The position numbers and the translations under genes were made by a program. Source: Flavobacteriales bacterium (GTDB lineage Bacteria; Bacteroidota; Bacteroidia; NS11-12g; UBA9320). From it: DNA of 64,000 nucleotides. Positions 1 to 7,443 of the stretch are shown piece by piece; position 1 is the stretch's first letter; every line of letters begins with the position of its first letter. The notes beneath the pieces were generated by a model. That model had not been told where the DNA came from, searched no databases, and saw only the letters and a program-made list of their open reading frames with translations. The stretch is from the NCBI GenBank assembly GCA_020635435.1, contig JACJZU010000002.1:248001-312000 (forward strand), read 5' to 3'.

Positions 1-302
1 TGCAATTCTGCGAAAATGTTCAGGAGCGAAGGCGGAGGAGGCACACCCTGTCGCACCGAGAAACAGAGTCCATGCGCCTGACCGGGTCCATGGTAGGGAT
101 CCTGACCCAGGATAACCACCTTCACTTGTGCGAAAGGCGTGTGATCCAATGCAGAGAAGATCTCCGTTCCGGGTGGATAGATCACCTTACCCCCGGCCTT
201 CTCAGACTTCAGGAAAGTCCGAAGGTCCTGAAAATAGGGCCTTTGGAATTCCGATTCGAGCTTTTCCAGCCAGGATGCCTCCAGTTTAATCCTGTCCGGC
301 AT
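1..302 (-). CDS. ung: Uracil-DNA glycosylase, N-terminal ~100 residues (cut by window edge)
   Basis: Base-excision repair enzyme that removes uracil from DNA. The visible part reads from ATG at 302 ([15 protein letters not shown]) to the window edge without a stop. It contains the family's catalytic water-activating motif [18 protein letters not shown] and, just after it, a [10 protein letters not shown] segment; both are diagnostic for family 1 UDGs. The catalytic Asp lies in GQDPYH. The start codon sits inside the end of the upstream small membrane-protein gene (17-base overlap), so translation is probably coupled in an operon with that gene and the M49 peptidase. The C-terminal half lies outside the window, so its integrity cannot be judged. 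Confidence 0.95.
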   Translation of the reverse strand, partial: MPDRIKLEASWLEKLESEFQRPYFQDLRTFLKSEKAGGKVIYPPGTEIFSALDHTPFAQVKVVILGQDPYHGPGQAHGLCFSVRQGVPPPPSLLNIFAEL

Positions 303-426
303 CCGTATCCTGCTGGTAATAGGGACTCTTCAATACAAAATTGCGATAGAGGTAAACGGATGAAACCGCCAGTAATCCCACAAAGAGCAGGAGAACCAGG
401 ATCTTGATCCATTGTCCGCGTCGCAT
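286..426 (-). CDS. Small single-pass membrane protein, 46 residues, unknown function
   Basis: A short reading frame starts with ATG at 426, two bases after the stop codon of the M49 peptidase, and ends with TAA at 286, overlapping the start of ung by 17 bases. The product starts with a basic MRRGQWIK segment, continues with one hydrophobic helix (about residues 8-26, [19 protein letters not shown]) and ends in a short polar tail rich in Gln, Asp and Tyr. This is an N-in, single-span topology. The tight packing between two convincing genes and the membrane-protein character support it being real. I do not recognise the family. It could instead be a lipid-anchored or secreted peptide, but no cleavage motif is evident. 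Confidence 0.62.
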   Translation of the reverse strand: MRRGQWIKILVLLLFVGLLAVSSVYLYRNFVLKSPYYQQDTDAGQD

Positions 427-428
427 GA

Positions 429-2501
429 TCAGTTGCCGTCGTTGCCCAGGAAGCTATAGTTCTTGCTGTATTCCATCATTTGACCGGCAAAGTCTTCGGT
501 GTACTCAATACGCACATCGGTGATCTCTTCGCCATTCATCACAGGAATGTATTTCGGTTGAACAAACCCGCTGTATGGTGCCAGGTTGAAGGGTTCGTAG
601 CGTTTGCGTACTTCCTTGAGGAGTTCCTGATCCACTTTTACACCGTAGGTCTCTACCAAAGCCTCGGCACTGGCATAATCGCCTTCACTTTTGATCCGTT
701 GGATCTCACGTAAAAGCTCTCCGAATAGGGTGCGCAACTTGGTATAGTCGTTCACCACGAAATAGGTTTTGCCGTCTTGTTGAACCTTTTCGATCACATT
801 ATCGGCTTTCCCTTTCTCAAAAGCCCATTGGGCAACGAGTTGCCGGTTGCGCATGTGGTCTTCTTCAATGTTATCGCCTTCTTCCAAACGGCGAAGCTGC
901 AACATCATACCATTCATGATATAGCTGTCGTATTCCGCCTTCCCAACGTCGAGGGTGGAGATAAGTCCAAGGTCGACCAGTTTCTGGTCGTAGATGTAGT
1001 ATAGGGCCACGAGGTCGGCACGGGCTTCCTCAAGGGTGTTGCTGTAATTCAACAGCGTTTCATTCGGCTGACCGATTCCGGGATTGATCTGACCGCTGGC
1101 GTGACCGATCACCTCGTGCATGGCCGTATGCATTTTCCCGGAAAGCTCTCCGTGCTCTTTAACACGGGCAATTACATCTGCTCCCAGATAGAATTCATCG
1201 ATGGTGCTTTTCCCACCGGCATCGTTATAAGCCTGAACAATGTTGCCCAAACTAACCGATTTGCTTCCATGTGTTTTGCGGATCCAGTTGGCGTTCGGCA
1301 GGTTGATGCCGATCGGGGTATTCGGGGCGCAATCACCCGCTTCCAAAGCCGCATTAACGACTTTATAACTCACGCCGGTCACGTCCTTTTTCTTGTGGTT
1401 GTCCATGATCGGGCTGTTGTCCTCGAACCACTGCACATTATCGGCCATAACTTTCATGCGCTCTGTGGCCTCGAAATCGTTGATCTCGATAACCGATTCG
1501 TAGGAAGCTTTATAACCGAGTGCATCGCCATATACTTCGATGAATCCGTGAATAAAGTCGATATCGCCGGCAGTGGATCGCACCCATTGAATATTACAAT
1601 CGTCCCAAACCTTTAGGTCGCCGGTCTCGTAGTACTTGATGAGCAAGGCGATGTATTCCTTCTGATCCGGATTTTCAGCAACACCTTCAGCCTTACGCAA
1701 CCAGTAGATCATCTTGTCGATCGCTGATCCATATAACCCGCCGCTTTTGTAAACCAGTTCGGTGAGTTTGCCGTTCTTCTTCACCAAACGCGAATTGAGG
1801 CCGTAGGAGAGTGGTGTGGTATCGCCTTTCACGTTCATTGCCTTGTAGAAGGCCAGGGCAGCGGCTTCGGTCACACCATCGCCGTAATAATTATTGGCTG
1901 ATGCCACAACCTTGTCGGCATCTTTTTCTTTGGAAACTTTCTTGGCGTCCACTTCCGGATTGAAGATCACCTCACCCAGTTTTTGGATCATAGTTTCCGC
2001 ATCTTCACCTTCCAGGGTAGGCCAGGTGGCGCCTTCACTGTTGTGGTAAAGGTCGAGGAAGTAAGCCAGATCGAAGCCCGGTTCAAATTTCTTTTCGGAA
2101 TAGTGGTGATGAATGCCATTGCTGAACCAAACCCGTTTCAGGTAGGTTTCGAAGGCTTTCCAGTTATCCCCGTTCCGGTCGCCCTTGTAGTGTTCGTAGA
2201 TATTCTCCAGGGTACGTCGGATCTGCAGGTTATGCTTGTAGTTCTGTGCATAAATGATATCCCTTCCGCAGAGAGCGGCCTCCGAAAGATAATAAACCAG
2301 TTTCTTCTGTTCCAGACTCAGGTTTGCGAAAGCCGGAACCTCATAGCGCAGGATCTGCAGATCGGCAAAACGGTCGATACGCACGTCCTTCACAGTGTCC
2401 TGTTCCACCACAGGTGTTTCCTTGGTCTCGGTTTTCTTGCAGGATGTGGAGTCAAATGCCAGGAATGCTGCAAGGATCAAAAGGGATAGGGTCTTTTTCA
2501 T
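429..2501 (-). CDS. M49-family metallopeptidase (dipeptidyl peptidase III-like), putative lipoprotein
   Basis: Zinc dipeptidyl peptidase of the M49 clan, 690 residues, a usual size for the family. The zinc-binding motif HEVIGH is at about residues 462-467, and the second motif with the third zinc ligand is EEARAD at about 491-496. Bacterial M49 enzymes often use this HExxGH form. The N terminus is a signal peptide (MKKTLSLLILAAFLAF) followed by a Cys-Lys-Lys that could be a lipidation site, so it is probably periplasmic or membrane-anchored. Bacteroidota members are sometimes mislabelled dihydrofolate reductase. It is the first gene of an apparent operon with the small membrane protein (2-base gap) and ung. 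Family confidence is high; substrate is unknown. Confidence 0.9.
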   Translation of the reverse strand: MKKTLSLLILAAFLAFDSTSCKKTETKETPVVEQDTVKDVRIDRFADLQILRYEVPAFANLSLEQKKLVYYLSEAALCGRDIIYAQNYKHNLQIRRTLENIYEHYKGDRNGDNWKAFETYLKRVWFSNGIHHHYSEKKFEPGFDLAYFLDLYHNSEGATWPTLEGEDAETMIQKLGEVIFNPEVDAKKVSKEKDADKVVASANNYYGDGVTEAAALAFYKAMNVKGDTTPLSYGLNSRLVKKNGKLTELVYKSGGLYGSAIDKMIYWLRKAEGVAENPDQKEYIALLIKYYETGDLKVWDDCNIQWVRSTAGDIDFIHGFIEVYGDALGYKASYESVIEINDFEATERMKVMADNVQWFEDNSPIMDNHKKKDVTGVSYKVVNAALEAGDCAPNTPIGINLPNANWIRKTHGSKSVSLGNIVQAYNDAGGKSTIDEFYLGADVIARVKEHGELSGKMHTAMHEVIGHASGQINPGIGQPNETLLNYSNTLEEARADLVALYYIYDQKLVDLGLISTLDVGKAEYDSYIMNGMMLQLRRLEEGDNIEEDHMRNRQLVAQWAFEKGKADNVIEKVQQDGKTYFVVNDYTKLRTLFGELLREIQRIKSEGDYASAEALVETYGVKVDQELLKEVRKRYEPFNLAPYSGFVQPKYIPVMNGEEITDVRIEYTEDFAGQMMEYSKNYSFLGNDGN

Positions 2502-2557
2502 GCTAAACTTTTAGGGAGTACAAAACAAGCCAAAATCGGCTTAAAGTGCCAATGGGA

Positions 2558-3655
2558 TCATATGACTTTCAGCAAGTCGAATTGGAGTCCGAATTCGGAT
2601 GCGATATGCTGCAGATCGTTGTAAACCGCCTCAACAAGCGGAATGCCCTGCTCGTGGCGGATCTGCTCAGCCTGTGCTTCCGGCTCACCGGGAATGATCA
2701 CCCGGTCGGCTTCGTCGGTCGGGGTCGCCGAACGGAACCTGCGTATCCATTGATCCATATTCTGCTTGAACGAATCCGTGCTGCGAAATGCATCGATACG
2801 CCAGGCACCCACAAAATGACCGATACCTTTTCCGGGCATATCTTCTGCCAATGGCAGGAAGCTCACAAATGGCGGGACCCAGGGTCCATAGTTGGCACCG
2901 CTGAGCACACCGGAGAATATGTCGACAAATGCGCTGAGGGCATAACCTTTATGGCTGCCACTTTCACGGTTGCTTCCCAGTGGCAGCAAACTACCACCCG
3001 CTTTAAGGGCAAAGGGGTCCGTGGAAGGGTGACCGGCAGCATCCTGTACCCAACCCGACGGTACCTTTTTCCCGGTTCTTTGAGCGATCTCCAGTTTTCC
3101 GTTGGCGGCAGCGGAGGTGGCGAGATCGATGATCACCGGGGCCTCTTCACCGGCCGGAATGGCAAAACAGATCGGATTGGTGCCGAGAAGTCGTTCGCGG
3201 CTGTATGTTGGTGAGACCAAAGGACTGGCATTCGTTAAGGCCATACCGATCATGTCGTGTGGCAATGCTTTCATGGCATGGTAGGCCGCGATACCGAAAT
3301 GATTGGAGTTTTGGATGGCAACCCAGCCACTGCCCACATTTTTGGCCTTTTCGATAGCGATATCCATGGCGTTGGCTGCCATTACAAGGCCCAATCCGCT
3401 ATCCGCATCGTAGGTGGCGGTGCCCGGTGTTTCATGAACGACACTGCCCACAGCGTCGGCCTTGATCCGCCCGGCCTTCCACAACCTGATGTAACCACTC
3501 AGACGCGCGACGCCGTGCGAATCGATGCCCCTCAGATCGGCCTGCATCAATACGTCGGTTGCCAGTGCCGAATCGGAGGGGGTGCATCCCATCTTCAGGA
3601 ATACCTCTTGACAAAAAGCGCTGAGTTTTTCGGGATCGGTTAGGAATTGGCTCAT
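2558..3655 (-). CDS. Ldh family NAD(P)-dependent oxidoreductase (malate/L-lactate dehydrogenase type)
   Basis: Cytoplasmic dehydrogenase of the LDH2/MDH2 (YbiC/AllD) fold, 365 residues from ATG at 3655 (MSQFLTDPEKL). The frame is open further upstream but that part lacks family sequence and lies across the promoter box. Family signatures seen: DSHGVARLSGY near residue 45, the catalytic-His region NSNHFGIAAYH, a nucleotide-binding stretch around LLGTNPICFAIPAG, and SHKGYALSAFVDIFSGVLSG. The exact substrate (malate, lactate, ureidoglycolate or another 2-hydroxyacid) cannot be told from sequence. A TACCTTTG -7 box lies 18 nt upstream of the start. It is 56 bp ahead of the M49 gene on the same strand, so cotranscription is possible. 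Confidence 0.88.
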   Translation of the reverse strand: MSQFLTDPEKLSAFCQEVFLKMGCTPSDSALATDVLMQADLRGIDSHGVARLSGYIRLWKAGRIKADAVGSVVHETPGTATYDADSGLGLVMAANAMDIAIEKAKNVGSGWVAIQNSNHFGIAAYHAMKALPHDMIGMALTNASPLVSPTYSRERLLGTNPICFAIPAGEEAPVIIDLATSAAANGKLEIAQRTGKKVPSGWVQDAAGHPSTDPFALKAGGSLLPLGSNRESGSHKGYALSAFVDIFSGVLSGANYGPWVPPFVSFLPLAEDMPGKGIGHFVGAWRIDAFRSTDSFKQNMDQWIRRFRSATPTDEADRVIIPGEPEAQAEQIRHEQGIPLVEAVYNDLQHIASEFGLQFDLLKVI

Positions 3656-3673
3656 GGATCGAAATTGAGGGCA

Positions 3674-3681
3674 CAAAGGTA
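3674..3681 (-). promoter_or_regulatory. Candidate -7 box TACCTTTG for the Ldh-type gene
   Basis: Exact match to the Bacteroidota TAnnTTTG -7 element on the minus strand, ending 18 nt before the ATG at 3655. No TTG was seen at the usual -33 spacing, so this is a partial promoter call. Its position supports the shorter start. Confidence 0.45.
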
Positions 3682-3805
3682 AAGATGCGGGGAATTTCGC
3701 CGAGACCGGGAAGAAAATCGTTCCACAGTTCCGGCATTTTTTCAGGATAGCAAGAAAAAAAAATGTATATCGTGCAACGTTTCCCGAAACAACACGGTCA
3801 TACAA

Positions 3806-4372
3806 GTGGCAAAGCGTAGAACCATAGAACCTGGTAAAGATGTGAATGAAGCCGAATTGGTGCGGGGTTGCGTGGATGAGGATCGGCAGTATCAGGCGCT
3901 ATTGTATCAAAAGTATGCCAATAAGATGTACGCAGTTTGTCTGAGATATTGCAATACACGGGAAGAAGCTGAGGATGTGCTTCAGGATGCCTTCGTGAAG
4001 ATATTCGACCGGATCAGCAGTTTCCGTGGCGATGGTCCACTCGAGGGCTGGATCCGCAGGGTAATGGTGAATACCGCCCTTAAAAGTCGGGACAAACGCA
4101 TGATGAAATTTGAAAGTGGCGACATTGAACAGGTGGATGAACCTCAGGTAGACGAGCAGGTGCTCGGCAACATACAGGTTCGGAATCTGCTCAACATCGT
4201 TTCGGCACTTCCGGAGGGTTACAGAATGGTTTTCAACCTGTACGCTGTGGAAGGCTATAGCCACAAGGAGATCGGCGACATACTGGGGATAAGCGAAAGC
4301 ACATCCCGGTCGCAGTACTCCAGGGCCAGAAAATTATTGATCGACCAGGTAAAACGAGATTCAACCTTATGA
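3806..4372 (+). CDS. ECF RNA polymerase sigma factor (sigma-70 family)
   Basis: Alternative sigma factor of 188 residues, starting at GTG 3806; no ATG lies upstream in frame. Region 2 is seen at about residues 30-95 (YANKMYAVCLRYC, then EEAEDVLQDAFVKIF, then SFRGDGPLEGWIRRVMVN). Region 4 is at about 135-185 (LPEGYRMVFNLYAVEGYSH, the helix-turn-helix KEIGDILGISESTSRS, then the RARKLL end). The stop overlaps the ATG of the next gene by four bases (ATGA), so the sigma factor and its membrane-spanning partner are translationally coupled, as expected for a sigma/anti-sigma pair. It resembles the ECF21-like sigma factors common in Bacteroidota, but subgroup assignment needs a phylogeny. Confidence 0.92.
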   Translation: MAKRRTIEPGKDVNEAELVRGCVDEDRQYQALLYQKYANKMYAVCLRYCNTREEAEDVLQDAFVKIFDRISSFRGDGPLEGWIRRVMVNTALKSRDKRMMKFESGDIEQVDEPQVDEQVLGNIQVRNLLNIVSALPEGYRMVFNLYAVEGYSHKEIGDILGISESTSRSQYSRARKLLIDQVKRDSTL

Positions 4373-5832
4373 AAGGGGATTTTGAGAAAATAATTCAGGA
4401 AAAACTGTACGACGCAGAGGTACAAGCTCCGGACGTTCTGGGAGCTGTTTTTGAGCGCCGTACGGCTTCACATATATTCTTCAATAAGTTGTATGTGAAT
4501 AGATACAAGATCATGACCGCCGCTGCGATCCTGATCCTGTTATTTGGTTTGGGTTGGTGGAAATTGAAACCGGTTTCTACAGAGAACGGCCCCGCAGTAA
4601 CGGATGGTACAGAGCAGATGCACCGATCCGGTATGGCCGGAGATCCCGGTCTTCATTCAGAAGATCGAACAGGGGATCACAACCATTCAGAAGCCACGGA
4701 TAGCCCACCTGCCCCGGATGATGCATCGGTGGAGGAGGTTGTAGATGGCACAGCAGCGATTGATCAAATCCCCGATGTTGCAGATGAGAGAGAGACAACT
4801 GTTGCGAAAGATCAAGGCACCGTTCCACAGACCCCGGTCGTGGTAAATAATACAGGAGGAACACCGGAACCAATCGTTCCGAAAAGCGAGACCGAAAACA
4901 ATGACCAGGCATCCGGCGATCTACCTGTGGTTTCGAACTCAGAAACACCCGAGACCCCGAAACTACCTGCGAACATTGCGGCAGAAGATCAAGGAGCGGA
5001 TAAATCGGGAGAAGATGATTCACAGGAGGAACCTGTTGAGATCGTGACTGAGGAAAAACCTTTACCTGCTTCCGGAGATCGGATCGAAAAACCAATCGAA
5101 GTTCCAACTGGGAAGCCAATGAAGTGGAGTCTATCCGCACAGGTTGGTCCTTCCTATGGGAGTCGCCATCTGCGAGGTGGCAGCGACGCAGTACGAAACC
5201 TGCGCAACGAATCGGAATTTGCCGAATTGGGTCTGTCGGCCGGTTTGAATTTAGGCTATCAGTTCCTGCCCGGTTGGGAAGTGCTGTCGGGGATCCAATA
5301 CCATCAGCGAAACGAATCGCTCCGCTATACACATGAATCAACCCGCATCGAAGAGCAGGTTCGCAACAAGGAGGTGAAAGTTTACGATCCGTTTGGCGGA
5401 AGTCGTTTCGAACAGGTTCAATACATCGAACAAGTTGAGCACAGGGAACAAAAAGTATTCGACGCTTCAAACAGCTACAGGCACCTGAGTATGATGCTCG
5501 GTGTTCGCAAGCAATTCAAGGTCGGAGCCTTCCGCATCGATCCATCTGTTGCTGTGGCATACCGAACATGGATGCAGACCCAGGCGGTGAATCTGCAGCC
5601 GGGTTTGAGGCTGGAGACCTATGATCGGATCTATCCTCAGCAGAAGGCCTCCTCCTGGCAGGGTCGTCTGGGTGTTGTATTGGGCATGCCGATCCGCGAC
5701 CATTGGATGTTCTATTTAGAACCTGCCGGAACCTACTTCCTTACACCTTCGGAAAGAGGTCATGGCGCCGTGATACCCGATCAAAGGGATTATTTCTTCG
5801 ATCTGAATACCGGATTGCGATTCCAATTCTGA
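4369..5832 (+). CDS. Putative dual membrane-spanning anti-sigma factor: cytoplasmic domain, inner-membrane helix, long linker, outer-membrane barrel
   Basis: 487 residues with a striking layered order. Residues 1-46 are a soluble, charged N terminus (MKGDFEKIIQEKLYDAE...) with no signal sequence. Residues about 48-64 form one transmembrane helix (IMTAAAILILLFGLGWW). Residues about 70-245 are a low-complexity acidic, Pro/Thr-rich linker, long enough to cross the periplasm. Residues about 251-487 are a beta-rich domain with alternating hydrophobics, many aromatics and a terminal Phe (LNTGLRFQF), as in small outer-membrane barrels. This matches the dual membrane-spanning anti-sigma (Dma) architecture reported in Bacteroides, where the partner is an ECF sigma factor. 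Four-base overlap with the sigma gene and one-base overlap with the next gene support an operon. The anti-sigma role is inferred, not shown. Confidence 0.78.
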   Translation: MKGDFEKIIQEKLYDAEVQAPDVLGAVFERRTASHIFFNKLYVNRYKIMTAAAILILLFGLGWWKLKPVSTENGPAVTDGTEQMHRSGMAGDPGLHSEDRTGDHNHSEATDSPPAPDDASVEEVVDGTAAIDQIPDVADERETTVAKDQGTVPQTPVVVNNTGGTPEPIVPKSETENNDQASGDLPVVSNSETPETPKLPANIAAEDQGADKSGEDDSQEEPVEIVTEEKPLPASGDRIEKPIEVPTGKPMKWSLSAQVGPSYGSRHLRGGSDAVRNLRNESEFAELGLSAGLNLGYQFLPGWEVLSGIQYHQRNESLRYTHESTRIEEQVRNKEVKVYDPFGGSRFEQVQYIEQVEHREQKVFDASNSYRHLSMMLGVRKQFKVGAFRIDPSVAVAYRTWMQTQAVNLQPGLRLETYDRIYPQQKASSWQGRLGVVLGMPIRDHWMFYLEPAGTYFLTPSERGHGAVIPDQRDYFFDLNTGLRFQF

Positions 5833-7376
5833 TGAAAGCCGGGCGCACATATGTCCCATTATTTTTAATCTGTTTCAGTACCCTACCTGTTTTCGGACAG
5901 TTCAAAACTGTGGAGATCGAGGGCCCGGGCATCTCATTCAGTATGCGATCGGATGGTCGTCTGTGCATGGATGACGATTCTCTGGCCTCCTCGCACTTTC
6001 AGGGCATGCCGAATGCCCATTTCTTGAAGTATCTCCAACTCTGGGCAGTCGGCTATTCGAATTCTGTTCCCTACATCAGCGCTTCTTTGCCCAATAAGGC
6101 CGAATTCTGGCCCGGACCGATCGATACGGTGCGTGGAAAGGCACTCGACCCCTACGATTGGGATGAAGTTTGGACCATCAGTCGCCCCGAAGTAGAACAA
6201 CACATCCGGCGTTATGCCGATCCCGATTATGAGATCCCCTCAGGGATCGCCAATTGGCCTGCCCGACACGCCGAACGGAATATAGCTTCCTACATCGCGG
6301 CATTTGCAGACTGGAACGGCAATGGGGTCTACGATCCGGAGGCGGGAGATTATCCCTTTTTTCTCGGGGATCGGGTTGCCTATTCCGTTAGTAACGATGA
6401 ATACGGGGAACACCTGCATTCCGGTTCCGGTAAGTTGCAAATGGAGCATTATCAGAGTCTCTTTACCTACAACCAGCCCGGTTTTGAGGGGATCATCTTT
6501 GGAAAATCGGTGCTCGTGAACCGTTCGAACCAAACCTACGCACCGCTATACATGGGCCATTATGTGGATGCGCAACTCGGAAACCGCAACGATAACCGCT
6601 TCCGTACGCTGGTCGATGAGGATCTCATTTGGTTTTACAACGGGGATGGCGACGACGATGGTCCGGAAGGCTTTGGTAGATCAGCACCCGTTGCAGCTCT
6701 GCTCTATCTGGACAAGGATATCACAGCCAGTACGTGTTTTGTACCGGGTGATGCGGTGCGTGGAATTCCCACCGATGCGGAGGAAATAACCCATTGCATG
6801 CAGGGCAAATGGAGGAATGGAACGCCGAAATACATGAGCGGCAATGGCACGAGCGGAAGTATACCGACGAATTTCAGCTTTCCCGGCGACACCGATCCTG
6901 CGAATACGGGAAGCGCATGGTTCGACGAAGCCAATTCCCAAGGTGCGGGAGAACGAATAGCTCTCGTGAACACCACCGTAGCTAAGCTCGATCCCGGAGC
7001 ATATGTAACGCTTCATTTTGCGCTATTGTTGGATACGGGAATGCGCTCGGAAGCAGAGATCAGGCAACGCGCGCAATTGGCTCAAAATCGATTCCGCACA
7101 ATTGCAGCTTCGGAAACGGTACAAAAGTTTGAGGCTGTGGGGCTGTTCGGACCGAATCCCTTGGCATCCGGATCGGACATGCAGGTGTCCCATCAGGTGC
7201 GCGCTCTGCAACTGTTCGATCTGAGTGGACGACTCCTTTTGGACTACCCGTTTGGAGAATCTGCTCAAGGCAATTTCCATATTATACCAAGTACACAACT
7301 TCCCCGTACGGGGACATATATAGTAAAATTACAAACGCAGTCCGAAACCCGAACAGCACGTTTGATCATACACTGA
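5832..7376 (+). CDS. Secreted T9SS type A cargo protein with acidic calcium-binding-like loops
   Basis: 514 residues from ATG 5832, which overlaps the stop of the preceding gene by one base; the frame is open further upstream but only the 5832 start gives a signal peptide (MKAGRTYVPLFLICFSTLPVFG). Two acidic loops resemble calcium-binding repeats: DWNGNGVYDPEAGDY near residue 160 and NGDGDDDGPEGFG near 265. The last ~80 residues (from GLFGPNPLASGSDMQ through LFDLSGRLL to RTARLIIH) form a T9SS type A sorting domain, so the protein should be exported across the outer membrane and anchored or released. As the third gene of the sigma/anti-sigma operon it may be a ligand, sensor component or target of that system. 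The central domain is not recognised. Confidence 0.85.
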   Translation: MKAGRTYVPLFLICFSTLPVFGQFKTVEIEGPGISFSMRSDGRLCMDDDSLASSHFQGMPNAHFLKYLQLWAVGYSNSVPYISASLPNKAEFWPGPIDTVRGKALDPYDWDEVWTISRPEVEQHIRRYADPDYEIPSGIANWPARHAERNIASYIAAFADWNGNGVYDPEAGDYPFFLGDRVAYSVSNDEYGEHLHSGSGKLQMEHYQSLFTYNQPGFEGIIFGKSVLVNRSNQTYAPLYMGHYVDAQLGNRNDNRFRTLVDEDLIWFYNGDGDDDGPEGFGRSAPVAALLYLDKDITASTCFVPGDAVRGIPTDAEEITHCMQGKWRNGTPKYMSGNGTSGSIPTNFSFPGDTDPANTGSAWFDEANSQGAGERIALVNTTVAKLDPGAYVTLHFALLLDTGMRSEAEIRQRAQLAQNRFRTIAASETVQKFEAVGLFGPNPLASGSDMQVSHQVRALQLFDLSGRLLLDYPFGESAQGNFHIIPSTQLPRTGTYIVKLQTQSETRTARLIIH

Positions 7377-7443
7377 GCATACGTACTTCCTTTGAGGTGA
7401 ACTGTTGGCTTTCAGGCGAAACCTTTACAAAAACGGAGGAAAT

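Noticed and set aside
2520..2545. Small inverted repeat (AAGCC/GGCTT) after the Ldh-type gene as terminator
   Set aside because: Only a 5-bp stem and an interrupted T run; too weak to call.
4577..5470. 297-codon open frame antisense to the anti-sigma/barrel gene
   Set aside because: Low-complexity Pro/Arg-rich product caused by the acidic linker codons on the other strand; no start signals or homology.
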